The notes below the pieces were generated by a model. It made no database searches and was not told the DNA's origin. It saw only the letters and a list, made by a program, of their open reading frames with translations. A DNA stretch of 64,000 bases, taken from assembly GCA_020638695.1 (NCBI GenBank), contig JACKIB010000020.1, positions 1 to 64,000 on the forward strand. The letters are read 5' to 3'. The stretch is from Planctomycetota bacterium. GTDB taxonomy: Bacteria; Planctomycetota; UBA1135; UBA2386. The translations under genes were made by a program, and so were the position numbers. Below are positions 18,171-26,994 of this stretch, one piece after another. Every line of letters begins with the position of its first letter. Position 1 is the stretch's first letter.

Positions 18171-19007
18171 ATGAAAGAGCCGAGGAAGACCATTGCAAGA
18201 TTGGCCGCGGCGACTCTGACAGCCGGCCTGCTGGGGCCGTGCACGGCGCTCGCCGTCCCCCTCAACGGCCTGATCGGCCTCTACACCTTCGACGCCGCCG
18301 ACGGCACGGACAGCAGCGGCGCGAACAACCACGGAACCGTCGGGACCGGCGTCGGCTTCACCGCGACCGGCGGTGGCGTGGACGGCGGGATCGCGGCCGA
18401 TTTCTCGGTGCTGTCGACGGGCGCGAACCCGACCGCCAACGCGGCGAACGCGATCGTGCTGCCGATCGACATCAATGCCTCGAGCCTGCCTCAGCTCACG
18501 ATGGGAGCCTGGGTGCGACCCGACACCACCGGCGAGGGTGGGGCCGGCAAGGTGTTCTCCCACGACAACGGGAGCTTCGACCGCACGCTCGGCATCGACC
18601 CCCGCTCCGGCGGCCCCGGGTACGCTTTGTTCACCGGTACCGGCGTGCTCAACGCGAACCCCGTCGTGCCCTTCGTGCTCGGTGACTGGCAGTTCATCGC
18701 CGCGCGCTACGACGGCGCCACGGCCCGCCTGACGGTCGGCGGCACGACGCTCTCGGCCACCGACAACACCGATTTCGACACCGGCTTCGGCAGCCTCTTC
18801 GTCGGCGCGAACCCGTTCTTCAACGAGGACTTCGACGGCCTCGTCGACAACGTGTTCGTCTACGACCGCGCCCTCACCGACCAGGAGCTCGACGACATCC
18901 GGTTGAACGGCGTGCTCGCCCAGGACGTGCCGGAGCCGGGGGTGGCCGGGCTCCTGCTCGCCGGCCTCGTGCTCACCACGGTCCGCCGGCGGCGCTCCAA
19001 CCCGTAG
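18171..19007 (+). CDS. PEP-CTERM exported protein with LamG-like domain (278 aa)
   Basis: The signal peptide (about 1-27, ending CTALA) is followed by a concanavalin/LamG-like jelly-roll: GLIGLYTFDAADGTDSSG at the start, LTMGAWVRPDTT and a closing DGLVDNVFVYDRALTDQEL. The C-terminus from about residue 253 is a PEP-CTERM signal: VPEP, a hydrophobic segment and the basic cluster RRRR. Such proteins are cut and sorted to the envelope or matrix by an exosortase (EpsH). No exosortase lies in this window, so it must act from elsewhere in the genome. LamG-like domains usually bind carbohydrate. A sigma-54-type promoter lies upstream. Confidence 0.9.
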   Translation: MKEPRKTIARLAAATLTAGLLGPCTALAVPLNGLIGLYTFDAADGTDSSGANNHGTVGTGVGFTATGGGVDGGIAADFSVLSTGANPTANAANAIVLPIDINASSLPQLTMGAWVRPDTTGEGGAGKVFSHDNGSFDRTLGIDPRSGGPGYALFTGTGVLNANPVVPFVLGDWQFIAARYDGATARLTVGGTTLSATDNTDFDTGFGSLFVGANPFFNEDFDGLVDNVFVYDRALTDQELDDIRLNGVLAQDVPEPGVAGLLLAGLVLTTVRRRRSNP

Positions 19008-19032
19008 CCCGAGCCGTGCCCGGGGACTGGCT

Positions 19033-19108
19033 CCGCCGCAAGGCGGTGCCTGTCCGCTCCGGCGGATGCGGGGCAGGCAACCTCGCGGCGCGGCGGCGTT
19101 GCCGCGCC
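19033..19108 (+). terminator. Cluster of three hairpins after the PEP-CTERM gene
   Basis: Three stem-loops lie in tandem: CCGCC-GCAA-GGCGG (19033-19046, a GNRA-type loop), TGCCTG/CAGGCA (19047-19052 with 19074-19079), and a perfect 8-bp stem GGCGCGGC/GCCGCGCC (19087-19108). None has a T tract. They most likely end or protect the upstream transcript. Confidence 0.4.
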
Positions 19109-19193
19109 CCGACCACGCGGTCGCGTCCTTGACCTGCCCGAGGCGAGCCCCGACCATGCCGGCCGTCCCGGGCGAGGCACGAGGTGCGGTGCG

Positions 19194-19658
19194 TTGAGCG
19201 AGCGCGAGATCGAGCTGCGGGCGGGGTACCCGTACTCCGTCACCATCCCCACGCGGTGGATGGACAACGACGTGTACGGGCACGTCAACAACGTCCAGTA
19301 CTACTCGTTCTTCGACACCGCGATCGCCACCTACCTGATCGAGGCTGGCGGGCTCGACATGCACCGCTCACCGGTGATCGGGCTCTGCGCGGAATCGCAG
19401 TGCTGGTTCCGCGCCTCGTTCTGCTTTCCCGAGCCGGTGGAGGCCGGGGTGCGGGTGGCGCACCTCGGCCGCCGCGCGGTGCGCTACGAGATCGGCCTGT
19501 TCGCCGCGGGCCGTGACGAGGCGTCGGCCCAGGGCTACTTCGTGCACGTCTTCGTCGATCGGGAGACGCGCCAGGCGGTGCCGATTCCGGAGCGGATCCA
19601 CACCGCGCTCGCCCGCCTCAAGACGCCGGACCCAGGGTCTCCCCGAAGCGGCTCGTGA
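19194..19658 (+). CDS. Acyl-CoA thioesterase, 4HBT hotdog family (154 aa)
   Basis: This hotdog-fold thioesterase has the 4HBT active-site signature DNDVYGHVNNVQYYSFFDTA at residues 24-43, as in YbgC and FadM-type enzymes that hydrolyse acyl-CoAs. The start is a TTG with GAGG about 9 nt upstream. It probably acts with acyl-CoA metabolism in the cytoplasm, and the acyl-CoA synthetase two genes upstream is a natural context. Its last 41 nt overlap the 3' end of the convergent nitroreductase gene, an unusual tail-to-tail overlap of two coding regions, so its C-terminal residues may not be conserved. Confidence 0.88.
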   Translation: MSEREIELRAGYPYSVTIPTRWMDNDVYGHVNNVQYYSFFDTAIATYLIEAGGLDMHRSPVIGLCAESQCWFRASFCFPEPVEAGVRVAHLGRRAVRYEIGLFAAGRDEASAQGYFVHVFVDRETRQAVPIPERIHTALARLKTPDPGSPRSGS

Positions 19659-20220
19659 ACACCATCGTCGCGAGCGGCTGACGCACCCGCTCGGCCCGCT
19701 CGCGCTCGGCGAGGTCCTCGGGGAGCTCCGACACCTCGCCCGGATACCCGAGCGCGATGGCGCAGACGACGTCGTGGTCGGCCGGCACCGCGCAGGACTC
19801 GATCAGCACCTCGCGCTGGATACCCGCCATCTGGTGGGCGACCAGTCCATGTGAGGTTGCCTGCGCGATGAGCTGGGCCACCGCCTGCCCGCAGTCGTAC
19901 CAGTGGTGCGCGCTCTTGCGCCCGCTCGGCAGGTCCTGGAACGCGCACACCACCATCAGCACCGGCGCCCGCGCCGCCCAGCGCTGATTGCCCTCGTTCA
20001 ACCCCGCCAGCAATCGGGCGTGCCCGTCGGCGTCGTCGCGGCTCGCGACGAGGAACCGCCACGGCTGACTGTTGTTGCACGACGCCGCCCAACGCGCGGC
20101 CTCGAGCAGGCTCACCATGACGTCCGGCGGCACCGGCCGCTCGGAGAACGCGCGCGGGCTCCAACGATTGCGGATGACGTCGATGATCGGCTGACGGGTG
20201 ACGGCGGGCTTGGCGAGCAT
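19618..20220 (-). CDS. Nitroreductase family protein (200 aa)
   Basis: This is an FMN-dependent NAD(P)H oxidoreductase. It has the N-terminal RWSPRAFSERPV motif that binds the FMN phosphate, ARWAASCNNSQPWRF in the middle, and a C-terminal CAIALGYPGE loop. The length is typical of the group. AAGGAG lies upstream of the ATG at 20220. It is a single gene facing the thioesterase; the 127-nt gap upstream, to the membrane-protein operon, holds no clear signal. The electron acceptor (quinone, nitroaromatic or other) cannot be inferred. Confidence 0.9.
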   Translation of the reverse strand: MLAKPAVTRQPIIDVIRNRWSPRAFSERPVPPDVMVSLLEAARWAASCNNSQPWRFLVASRDDADGHARLLAGLNEGNQRWAARAPVLMVVCAFQDLPSGRKSAHHWYDCGQAVAQLIAQATSHGLVAHQMAGIQREVLIESCAVPADHDVVCAIALGYPGEVSELPEDLAERERAERVRQPLATMVFTSRFGETLGPAS

Positions 20221-20347
20221 GGGGGAGACTCCTTCAGGCGGTGACCGGCCGCGACAGGGCCGGCGCGCATGATGCCAGGGCGGATGGCCGGTCGCGACGC
20301 TCCGGCGGCCACCCGCGGGCGGGCACGGGGGCCCGCCCCTACGAGTC

Positions 20348-21382
20348 CTACGCGGCCGAGTCTGCGCGGTCGGCTCGACCGCGGCGGTGCCGCTCCAGCG
20401 TCACCGCCAACCACAGCGCACTGCCACCCGCGAGCAGCGCACTCAGGAACAACGGCACCTCCTCGGCGAGGTGGGCGAAATACAGCGTGTAGACCTGGAT
20501 CACCCCGAACGTCACCGCATAGCCGGTGAGCATCCCCATCGCGGTGCGTGCGCCGGCCAGCAGCAACCCGGCGTTCATCCCGGCCCACAGCAGGTTGAAC
20601 AGCAACAGCTCGCTCGCGCCGCCCGTGCGCCAGCCAGCCTCGAGATCGAAATTGCCGAAGATGGACAGGATCCACAGCGCCATCTCGGTGAAGTAGATCC
20701 CGGCCGACAGCCACACCTTCGCGAATCCCCGGTAACGCAGGAGCGGCCCCTGCTCGGCCATCAGGTGGGCGACCCCGACCAGCGCGATGGCGACGCCGGC
20801 GCCGACGAAGCGCAGCGGATAGCTCATCCCGAACCAGTACGCCCCCCAACCGGATGCGTATCCGGTGAAGCCACCGAACCAGGAGAAGAACACCACCGCC
20901 GACAGCACCAGCAGCAGCACGTTGCGAAGCAGGTAGGCGAGCGGCACCAACACCAGGAGGTCGATGAGGAGCAGCGCCGGCCAGTTGCCCGAGCCGGTCG
21001 AGTAGATGAGCCCGAGGGTGAACGTGAGCCCGATGATCGCGAAGCCACCGAGGAGCTCCAGCGCGCGCGGCGTCCACACCATCGTCGGTCGACGCTGCAC
21101 CAGCCAGCGCGCGCCGCCGAGCAGCGCCGCGACCAACACCACCAGCCCGATCGCGAGCTTCTCGAGGGTGAACTCGAGGTAGTCGCGCACCAGCACGCAG
21201 AGCCCCGCCGCCAGCGTCACCGCGCCGAGGATCAGGAACCACCGGCCGAGCGCGCGCCAGTCCCAACGCGTCACCGGGTAACGCACCGCCAGCGCCGCGT
21301 GCTGCTCGGGCGCGAGCAGCCCGTCGCGCAGCAGGTCGTCGAGCTCGCGGCGGGTCGCACGATTGAGCGATGCAGGTGTCAT
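20348..21382 (-). CDS. DUF2157-like multi-spanning membrane protein (344 aa)
   Basis: A soluble N-terminal stretch (about 1-50, RATRRELDDLLRDGLL) precedes around nine hydrophobic segments and a basic C-terminus. This layout, a short helical N-terminal domain then many membrane spans, matches DUF2157 proteins, whose function is unknown. GAAGGAG lies upstream of the ATG at 21382, and this ATG overlaps the stop of the preceding gene (ATGA), itself a similar protein. The two are a translationally coupled pair, perhaps forming a membrane complex. Confidence 0.8.
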   Translation of the reverse strand: MTPASLNRATRRELDDLLRDGLLAPEQHAALAVRYPVTRWDWRALGRWFLILGAVTLAAGLCVLVRDYLEFTLEKLAIGLVVLVAALLGGARWLVQRRPTMVWTPRALELLGGFAIIGLTFTLGLIYSTGSGNWPALLLIDLLVLVPLAYLLRNVLLLVLSAVVFFSWFGGFTGYASGWGAYWFGMSYPLRFVGAGVAIALVGVAHLMAEQGPLLRYRGFAKVWLSAGIYFTEMALWILSIFGNFDLEAGWRTGGASELLLFNLLWAGMNAGLLLAGARTAMGMLTGYAVTFGVIQVYTLYFAHLAEEVPLFLSALLAGGSALWLAVTLERHRRGRADRADSAA

Positions 21383-22368
21383 GACGTCTCTCCTTCGGTG
21401 CCCGTCGCGCGCAGACGCTCGATGAGGTAGCCGATGCCCATCGCCGCGAGCCCGCACACGATCAACACGGTGGCCAGCGAGAGCCGATCCCAGAACCGCT
21501 CGTGAAACCGGGTGTAGAGGTCGATGGCGAGGAACACCACACCGAAGCCGGTGATGCGCCCGTCCTGTAGACGGGCGCCGGCGACGATCTGCGCCACCGC
21601 CGCGGCGGAGAACGCGACCACCCAGCCGAGCTCACCGCGCGGCAGGGTGAGGAACCAGAGCGAGACGTTGAAGTAGACGAGCCCCAGGATCAGATACAGG
21701 TGCCCGAAGCCGACCAGGCGCACGAGCGGGCCGCCATCCTCCCGCCGCTCGTGCCACAGGCCGAGCACCGCCACGGCCAGCGCGATCGGCGCCATCACCC
21801 GCGGCTCCTGGACGTCCGCGAAGTACCCACCCCCGCCACCGTAGGCGTGCCAGGCGCCGAGGCCGTGGAACGCCATCAGCAGTCCGAGCAGCAGCGGCCA
21901 GCGCATGTGGTAGCGATAGGCGACCCCGATGGCCGCAGCGGCGCTGGCGAGCAACAGCGGTGGTACGAGATCCTCGTCCGGCTCGGCTCCGGTCGCCATC
22001 GCCAGCAGCAGCAGGGTGCCGAAGCACCCGGCGAGCGCGACGGTGACCAGGATCGACCCGGACAGCGGGAAGCGCGCTGCCGCCTCGGTCGCGAGGCGCA
22101 CCCCGAGCACCCCGATGCCCACGCTCACCATGCCGAGCAGCACGGCGCCCACCGCCAGCGACTCGCTCATCGCGCCGACGAACGAGAGCACGGAGAGCAC
22201 CAGCCAGAACGCGGCGAATGCACCGAGCCAGCGCAACATGACCGACAGGAAACGCCCCTGCCGGTCGTAGCGACGCCCGAGGGTGGCGGCGAGGTCGGCG
22301 TCGATGAGGCCAGCGTGGTGCCAGCCGGCTGATTGCGCCGCGAGGTGCTCTCGTAGTCGTTCGCGCAT
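21379..22368 (-). CDS. DUF2157/DUF4401-like multi-spanning membrane protein (329 aa)
   Basis: The N-terminus (MRERLREHLAAQSAGWHH) is a short soluble helix followed by about ten hydrophobic segments; several end in short basic loops such as RLRA at the C-terminus. Adjacent DUF2157 and DUF4401-type membrane genes are common, and this pair has that arrangement. Function is unknown. It is the first gene of the pair and its expression would start in the 22369-22705 gap. Confidence 0.78.
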   Translation of the reverse strand: MRERLREHLAAQSAGWHHAGLIDADLAATLGRRYDRQGRFLSVMLRWLGAFAAFWLVLSVLSFVGAMSESLAVGAVLLGMVSVGIGVLGVRLATEAAARFPLSGSILVTVALAGCFGTLLLLAMATGAEPDEDLVPPLLLASAAAAIGVAYRYHMRWPLLLGLLMAFHGLGAWHAYGGGGGYFADVQEPRVMAPIALAVAVLGLWHERREDGGPLVRLVGFGHLYLILGLVYFNVSLWFLTLPRGELGWVVAFSAAAVAQIVAGARLQDGRITGFGVVFLAIDLYTRFHERFWDRLSLATVLIVCGLAAMGIGYLIERLRATGTEGETS

Positions 22369-22705
22369 GGTCGGTCCGATCCTCGGTGCTCTGTGCCCAC
22401 TCGGGCGTTTGCAGGTCTCGTGCCAGTCGCGCCATCGACCGGAGATGCGCCAACCCATTGATTTGCCAAGCGCATCGAGGGCGACACGGGCATCTCCCGC
22501 CGAGCCGCCATACAAATCATGTCGGTGATGGCGCACGGAATGCAGGCCGGCGTGCTCTGCCCGGCGGTGGTCCCGCTCTCCGGTCGGCGCCTCCAGAGCA
22601 TGGACCCGTCGGCGTCACTCGGCCAGACGACATCCGCGGTTTCGGCGCATCGCGAAACGCGCGAGACTCCGCACCCGGGCGCAAGCGGACGGAAATGGGA
22701 GCACG
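22369..22705. other. Divergent intergenic region, no gene
   Basis: This 337-bp gap between the membrane-protein pair and the M20 operon must contain both promoters. It has a locally AT-rich stretch around 22457-22470 (CCATTGATTTGCC) that resembles one upstream of the PEP-CTERM gene (18091-18102, GTATTGATTTGA). No firm -35/-10 pair, dyad or small gene was found. Confidence 0.6.
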
Positions 22706-23995
22706 ATGATGTCGATCTCGGTCGAGGCCACGTCGGAACGAATCCTCGCGGCGGTGGATGCGGCCTTCGCGGACCAGGTCGCGTTCACCCAGGCGCTGGT
22801 GCGCTTCCCGTCGCAGCGCGGGGCGGAGCACACGGCGCAGGACTTCGTCCACGCCGCGATGCGCGAGCGTGGGCTCAAGACCGACCGCTGGGCCGTGGAC
22901 GTCGACGCCATCCGCGATCACCCCGGCTTCTCCCCGGTCACCGTCTCCTACGAGAACGCGTTCAACGTCGTCGGCAGCCACCGCCCGCGCCAGATCCGCG
23001 GCCGCTCGCTGATCCTGAACGGCCACATCGACGTGGTCCCCACCGGTCCGCTCGACATGTGGACCTACCCGCCCTACGACCCGCGGATCGTCGACGGCTG
23101 GATGCACGGGCGCGGCGCCGGTGACATGAAGGCGGGTCTCGCCGCCAACCTGTTCGCGCTCGACGCGCTCCGCCGTGCCGGCTTCCAGCCCGCCGCCGAC
23201 GTGCACCTGCAATCGGTGGTCGAGGAGGAGTGCACCGGCAACGGCGCGCTCGCCTGCCTGGTCCGCGGCTACCACGCCGACGCGGTGATCATCACCGAGC
23301 CGACCGGCGACGCCCTCACCCGCGCCAACGTCGGCGTGCTGTGGTTCCAGGTCGAGGTGCGCGGGCGCCCTGCCCACGTGCTCGAGTCCTACAAGGGCTC
23401 GAGCGCGATCACCGCGATGTACCGCATCATCGAGGCGCTGCAGGGGCTCGAGCAGGTGTGGAACGCGCAAAGGGGCGAGCACCGGCACTTCGAGGACCAC
23501 CCGAAGCCGATCACGGTGAACATCGGCAAGATCGAGGGCGGCGACTGGGCGTCCTCGGTGCCGTGCTGGTGCCGCATCGACGTCCGTGCCGGCATCTACC
23601 CCGGCACCCGGGTCGACGCCGTCAAGGCCGAGATCGAGCGCGCCATCCGCACCGCCTGCATCGACGATCCGATGCTGTCGAACCACCCGCCGACGGTCAC
23701 CTACAACGGCTTCGCGGCCGAGGGCTACGTGCTCGCCGAGGGCAGCGAGGCCGAGGCCTGCCTCGCCCGCGCCCACCACCGCGTCCACGCGGCGGACCTG
23801 CAGTCGGTGACCACCCCGGCCTACCTCGACGCCCGCGTCTTCGCGCTCTACGACGACACCCCGGCCCTGGTCTACGGCCCGCTCTGCGAGCGTATCCACG
23901 GCTTCGACGAGCGGGTGAACCTCGAGTCCTGCCGTCGGGTGACCCAGGCGGTGGCACTGTTCATGGCCGACTGGTGCGGGCTGGAATCGATCTGA
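22706..23995 (+). CDS. M20 family metallohydrolase, ArgE/DapE type (429 aa)
   Basis: This cytoplasmic zinc-dependent amide hydrolase has the M20 metal motifs in order: NGHIDVVPTG (H107), GRGAGDMKAG (Asp ligand) and VVEEECTGNGA (the catalytic and metal Glu pair), then the dimerisation domain and a C-terminal His ligand region. The family hydrolyses N-acyl amino acids or dipeptide-like amides. It heads a run of four co-directional genes with a glutamine-synthetase-like ligase, an aldehyde dehydrogenase and an iron alcohol dehydrogenase. In that setting its likely role is to release the product from a gamma-glutamyl or N-acyl carrier; this is inference. Confidence 0.9.
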   Translation: MMSISVEATSERILAAVDAAFADQVAFTQALVRFPSQRGAEHTAQDFVHAAMRERGLKTDRWAVDVDAIRDHPGFSPVTVSYENAFNVVGSHRPRQIRGRSLILNGHIDVVPTGPLDMWTYPPYDPRIVDGWMHGRGAGDMKAGLAANLFALDALRRAGFQPAADVHLQSVVEEECTGNGALACLVRGYHADAVIITEPTGDALTRANVGVLWFQVEVRGRPAHVLESYKGSSAITAMYRIIEALQGLEQVWNAQRGEHRHFEDHPKPITVNIGKIEGGDWASSVPCWCRIDVRAGIYPGTRVDAVKAEIERAIRTACIDDPMLSNHPPTVTYNGFAAEGYVLAEGSEAEACLARAHHRVHAADLQSVTTPAYLDARVFALYDDTPALVYGPLCERIHGFDERVNLESCRRVTQAVALFMADWCGLESI

Positions 23996-24068
23996 GCCCG
24001 CGCGCTCGCTGGACGCGCGCCGGGCCCTCGCTCAAGATCCACCATCGGTCGAAACGGGGGACGAGACG

Positions 24069-25439
24069 GTGCCGGGAATGCTGACGCTCGACGCACTCAA
24101 GAAACTGGTGACCGCCGGCGAGATCGACACCGTGCTGGTGTGCTTCGTCGACATGCAGGGCCGCCTCATCGGCAAGCGGTTCCAGGCCGAGTTCTTCGTC
24201 GACGGCGCGCACGAGGAGACCCACGGCTGCGACTACCTGCTCGCCAACGACATCGACATGGAGCCAGTGCCGGGCTACGCCGCCGCCAACTGGCAGCGGG
24301 GTTACGGCGACTTCGTGATGAAGCCCGACCTCTCCACCCTGCGCCTGGCGCCGTGGCTCGAGGGCACGGCGCTGGTGTTGTGCGACGTGCTCGACCACCA
24401 CGACCACGCCGACCTGCCGCACTCGCCGCGCGCGGTGCTGCGCCGCCAGGTGGCGCGACTCGAGAAGCTCGGCATGCGCTGCTATGCGGCGTCGGAGCTC
24501 GAGTTCTACCTGTTCGACGAGACCTACGAGTCGGCGAGCACCAAGGGCTATCGCGATCTGCAGACCGCCGGCCGCTACATCCAGGACTACCACATCCTGC
24601 AGACCACCAAGGAAGAGGGCGTGATGCGCGCCATCCGCAAGGGTCTGCAGGGCGCCGGCATCCCGGTCGAGAACTCCAAGGGCGAGTGGGGGCCCGGCCA
24701 GGAGGAGATCAACGTCCGCTACACCGACGCGCTGGAGATGGCCGACCGCCACGCGATCTTGAAGAACGCGTGCAAGGAGATCGCGCTGCTCGCCGGCAAG
24801 GCGGTGACCTTCATGGCGAAGTGGGACTACGCGCTCGCCGGCAACAGCGCGCACGTGCACATGTCGTTGTGGGACAAGGCCGGGAAGAAGCCGCTCTTTC
24901 GTGACCCCAAGGGTCCGCACGGCATGTCGAAGGCGATGCAGCACTTCCTGGCCGGTCAGCTCGCGCACGCGCGCGAGATGACGTACTTCCTCGCGCCCTA
25001 CATCAACTCCTACAAGCGTTTCCAGGTCGGCACCTTCGCGCCGACACGCGCGGTGTGGAGCATGGACAACCGCACCGCGGGATTTCGCGTGTGCGGCGCG
25101 GACTCGAGCGCGGTGCGCATCGAATGCCGCATCGGCGGCGCCGATCTGAATCCGTATCTCGCCTTCGCGGCACTGATCGCGGCGGGGCTAGACGGCATCG
25201 AGCAGGAGATGCCGCTGGAGGCCGGTTTCGAGGGCGACGCCTACCACGGCAAGCGCCTGCGCGAGATTCCGAAGACGCTCCGCGAGGCGATCACCCTGCT
25301 CGACAAGTCGCGCTGGCTGCGCGGCGCGCTCGGCGACCAGGTGGTCGACCACTACGTGCACACCGCGCGCTGGGAGCAGCTCGAGTACGACCGCCGCGTC
25401 ACCGACTGGGAGCGCCACCGCGGGTTCGAGCGCTCCTGA
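24069..25439 (+). CDS. Glutamine-synthetase-like gamma-glutamyl-amide ligase (456 aa)
   Basis: The glutamine synthetase fold is shown by the N-terminal VLVCFVDMQGRLIGKR domain, the metal-binding SELEFYLFDE, GPGQEEINVRYTDAL, the ATP/glutamate motif GNSAHVHMSLW and the loop RIECRIGGADLNPYLA. Length and features match the PuuA/IpuC/GlnA3-type group, which ligates glutamate to polyamines, ethanolamine or alkylamines instead of ammonia. The start is a GTG at 24069, with an ATG at 24078 as alternative. The neighbouring dehydrogenases support a role in the first step of amine or amino-alcohol catabolism. Confidence 0.88.
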   Translation: MPGMLTLDALKKLVTAGEIDTVLVCFVDMQGRLIGKRFQAEFFVDGAHEETHGCDYLLANDIDMEPVPGYAAANWQRGYGDFVMKPDLSTLRLAPWLEGTALVLCDVLDHHDHADLPHSPRAVLRRQVARLEKLGMRCYAASELEFYLFDETYESASTKGYRDLQTAGRYIQDYHILQTTKEEGVMRAIRKGLQGAGIPVENSKGEWGPGQEEINVRYTDALEMADRHAILKNACKEIALLAGKAVTFMAKWDYALAGNSAHVHMSLWDKAGKKPLFRDPKGPHGMSKAMQHFLAGQLAHAREMTYFLAPYINSYKRFQVGTFAPTRAVWSMDNRTAGFRVCGADSSAVRIECRIGGADLNPYLAFAALIAAGLDGIEQEMPLEAGFEGDAYHGKRLREIPKTLREAITLLDKSRWLRGALGDQVVDHYVHTARWEQLEYDRRVTDWERHRGFERS

Positions 25440-25535
25440 GCGCGGCGGCGAGAGGCGCTGGACGAGCCCGGGTGCGCGGTCGCGACCACTGGGCGGGCTC
25501 GCCGCGCGACGAATCGCGATCACCGAGGACTACCG

Positions 25536-26921
25536 ATGACTGACAAGGTACGTTGCGTCTCTCCGGTCGACGGCTCGGTCTACGCCGAGCGGCCACGCGC
25601 GACCGACGCCGAGGTCGCCGCCACGCTGGATCGGGCGCGGGCGGCGCAGCGTGCCTGGCGGCAGACCACCATCGCGGATCGCGCCGAGGCCTGCTCGCGC
25701 GCGGTCGACGCGATGCTCGCCATGCGCGAGGCGATCGTGCCCGAGCTCGCCTGGCAGATGGGTCGTCCGGTGCGCTACGGCGCCGGCGAGCTCAACGGAT
25801 TCCAGGAGCGCGCGCGCCACATGATCGGCATCGCCGCGGACGCGCTGGCGCCGGTCGACCCCGGACCCAAGGACGGCTTCGTACGCTACGTGCGCCGCGA
25901 TCCGCTCGGCCTGGTGCTCACCATCGCCCCCTGGAACTACCCCTATCTCACCGCGGTGAACTCCGTGGTTCCCGCGCTGATGGCGGGCAACGCGGTGATC
26001 CTCAAGCACGCGGCCCAGACGCTGCTGGTGGCCGAGCGCTTCCAGGCGGCGATGGACGAGGCCGGGCTGCCCGCGGGCCTGTTCCAGCACCTGTTCCTGT
26101 CGCACGACCAGACCACCCGCATCATCGCTTCCGGTGCCGTCGACCATGTCTGCTTCACCGGCTCGGTCGAGGGAGGACGCGCGATGGAGCGTGCCGCCGC
26201 CGGCACCTTCACCGGGCTCGGCCTCGAGCTCGGCGGCAAGGACCCGGCCTACGTGCGCGGTGACGCGGATCTCGCCCACGCGGTCGAGAACCTGGTCGAC
26301 GGCAGCTTCTTCAACTCCGGGCAGTCGTGCTGCGGGATCGAGCGCATCTACGTCGACGCCAACGTGCACGACGCGTTCGTCGAGCGCTTCGTCGACCTCA
26401 CCCGCCAGTACGTGCTCGGCAGCCCGCTCGAGTCCGAGACCACCCTCGGCCCGATGGTGCGCCCGGCAGCGGCGGAGTTCGTGCGCGAGCAGGTGGCGGC
26501 CGCGGTTCGCGCCGGCGCCACCGCGCACGTGGACCCGCGGTCGTTCGAGCGCGACGCGCCAGGCTCTGCCTACATGGCACCGCAGGTGCTGACCGGGGTC
26601 GACCACCAGATGTCGGTGATGCGCGAGGAGTCGTTCGGACCGGTGGTCGGCATCATGCCGGTCGCCTCCGAGGACGAGGCGGTCGCGCTGATGAACGACT
26701 CGCCCTACGGCCTCACCGCCAGCATCTGGACCCGGGATCTCGAGGCGGCCGAGCGCATCGGCACGCACATCGAGACCGGCACCGTGTTCATGAACCGCTG
26801 TGACTACCTCGACCCGGCGCTCGCCTGGACCGGGGTGAAGGACACCGGCCGCGGCGCCACGCTGTCGCGGGTCGGCTACGAGATGCTGACCCGCCCGAAG
26901 TCGTTCCACCTCCGACGCTGA
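25536..26921 (+). CDS. NAD(P)-dependent aldehyde dehydrogenase (461 aa)
   Basis: All class motifs are present: the oxyanion/cofactor region PWNYPYLTAVNSVVPALMAGN, the catalytic base E231 in GLELGGKDP and nucleophile C265 in FNSGQSCCG. The protein is complete and oxidises an aldehyde to its acid. It follows the glutamine-synthetase-like ligase and precedes an alcohol dehydrogenase, so the pair would oxidise an alcohol to a carboxylate, for example a gamma-glutamyl-linked amino alcohol. The specific substrate is not readable. Confidence 0.94.
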   Translation: MTDKVRCVSPVDGSVYAERPRATDAEVAATLDRARAAQRAWRQTTIADRAEACSRAVDAMLAMREAIVPELAWQMGRPVRYGAGELNGFQERARHMIGIAADALAPVDPGPKDGFVRYVRRDPLGLVLTIAPWNYPYLTAVNSVVPALMAGNAVILKHAAQTLLVAERFQAAMDEAGLPAGLFQHLFLSHDQTTRIIASGAVDHVCFTGSVEGGRAMERAAAGTFTGLGLELGGKDPAYVRGDADLAHAVENLVDGSFFNSGQSCCGIERIYVDANVHDAFVERFVDLTRQYVLGSPLESETTLGPMVRPAAAEFVREQVAAAVRAGATAHVDPRSFERDAPGSAYMAPQVLTGVDHQMSVMREESFGPVVGIMPVASEDEAVALMNDSPYGLTASIWTRDLEAAERIGTHIETGTVFMNRCDYLDPALAWTGVKDTGRGATLSRVGYEMLTRPKSFHLRR

Positions 26922-26994
26922 GAGAATCGGGCACATCGCATCCGCGCCGACCGACGCGCCGTCATCAACCGCACATCACCGAGACCCGACGCCC

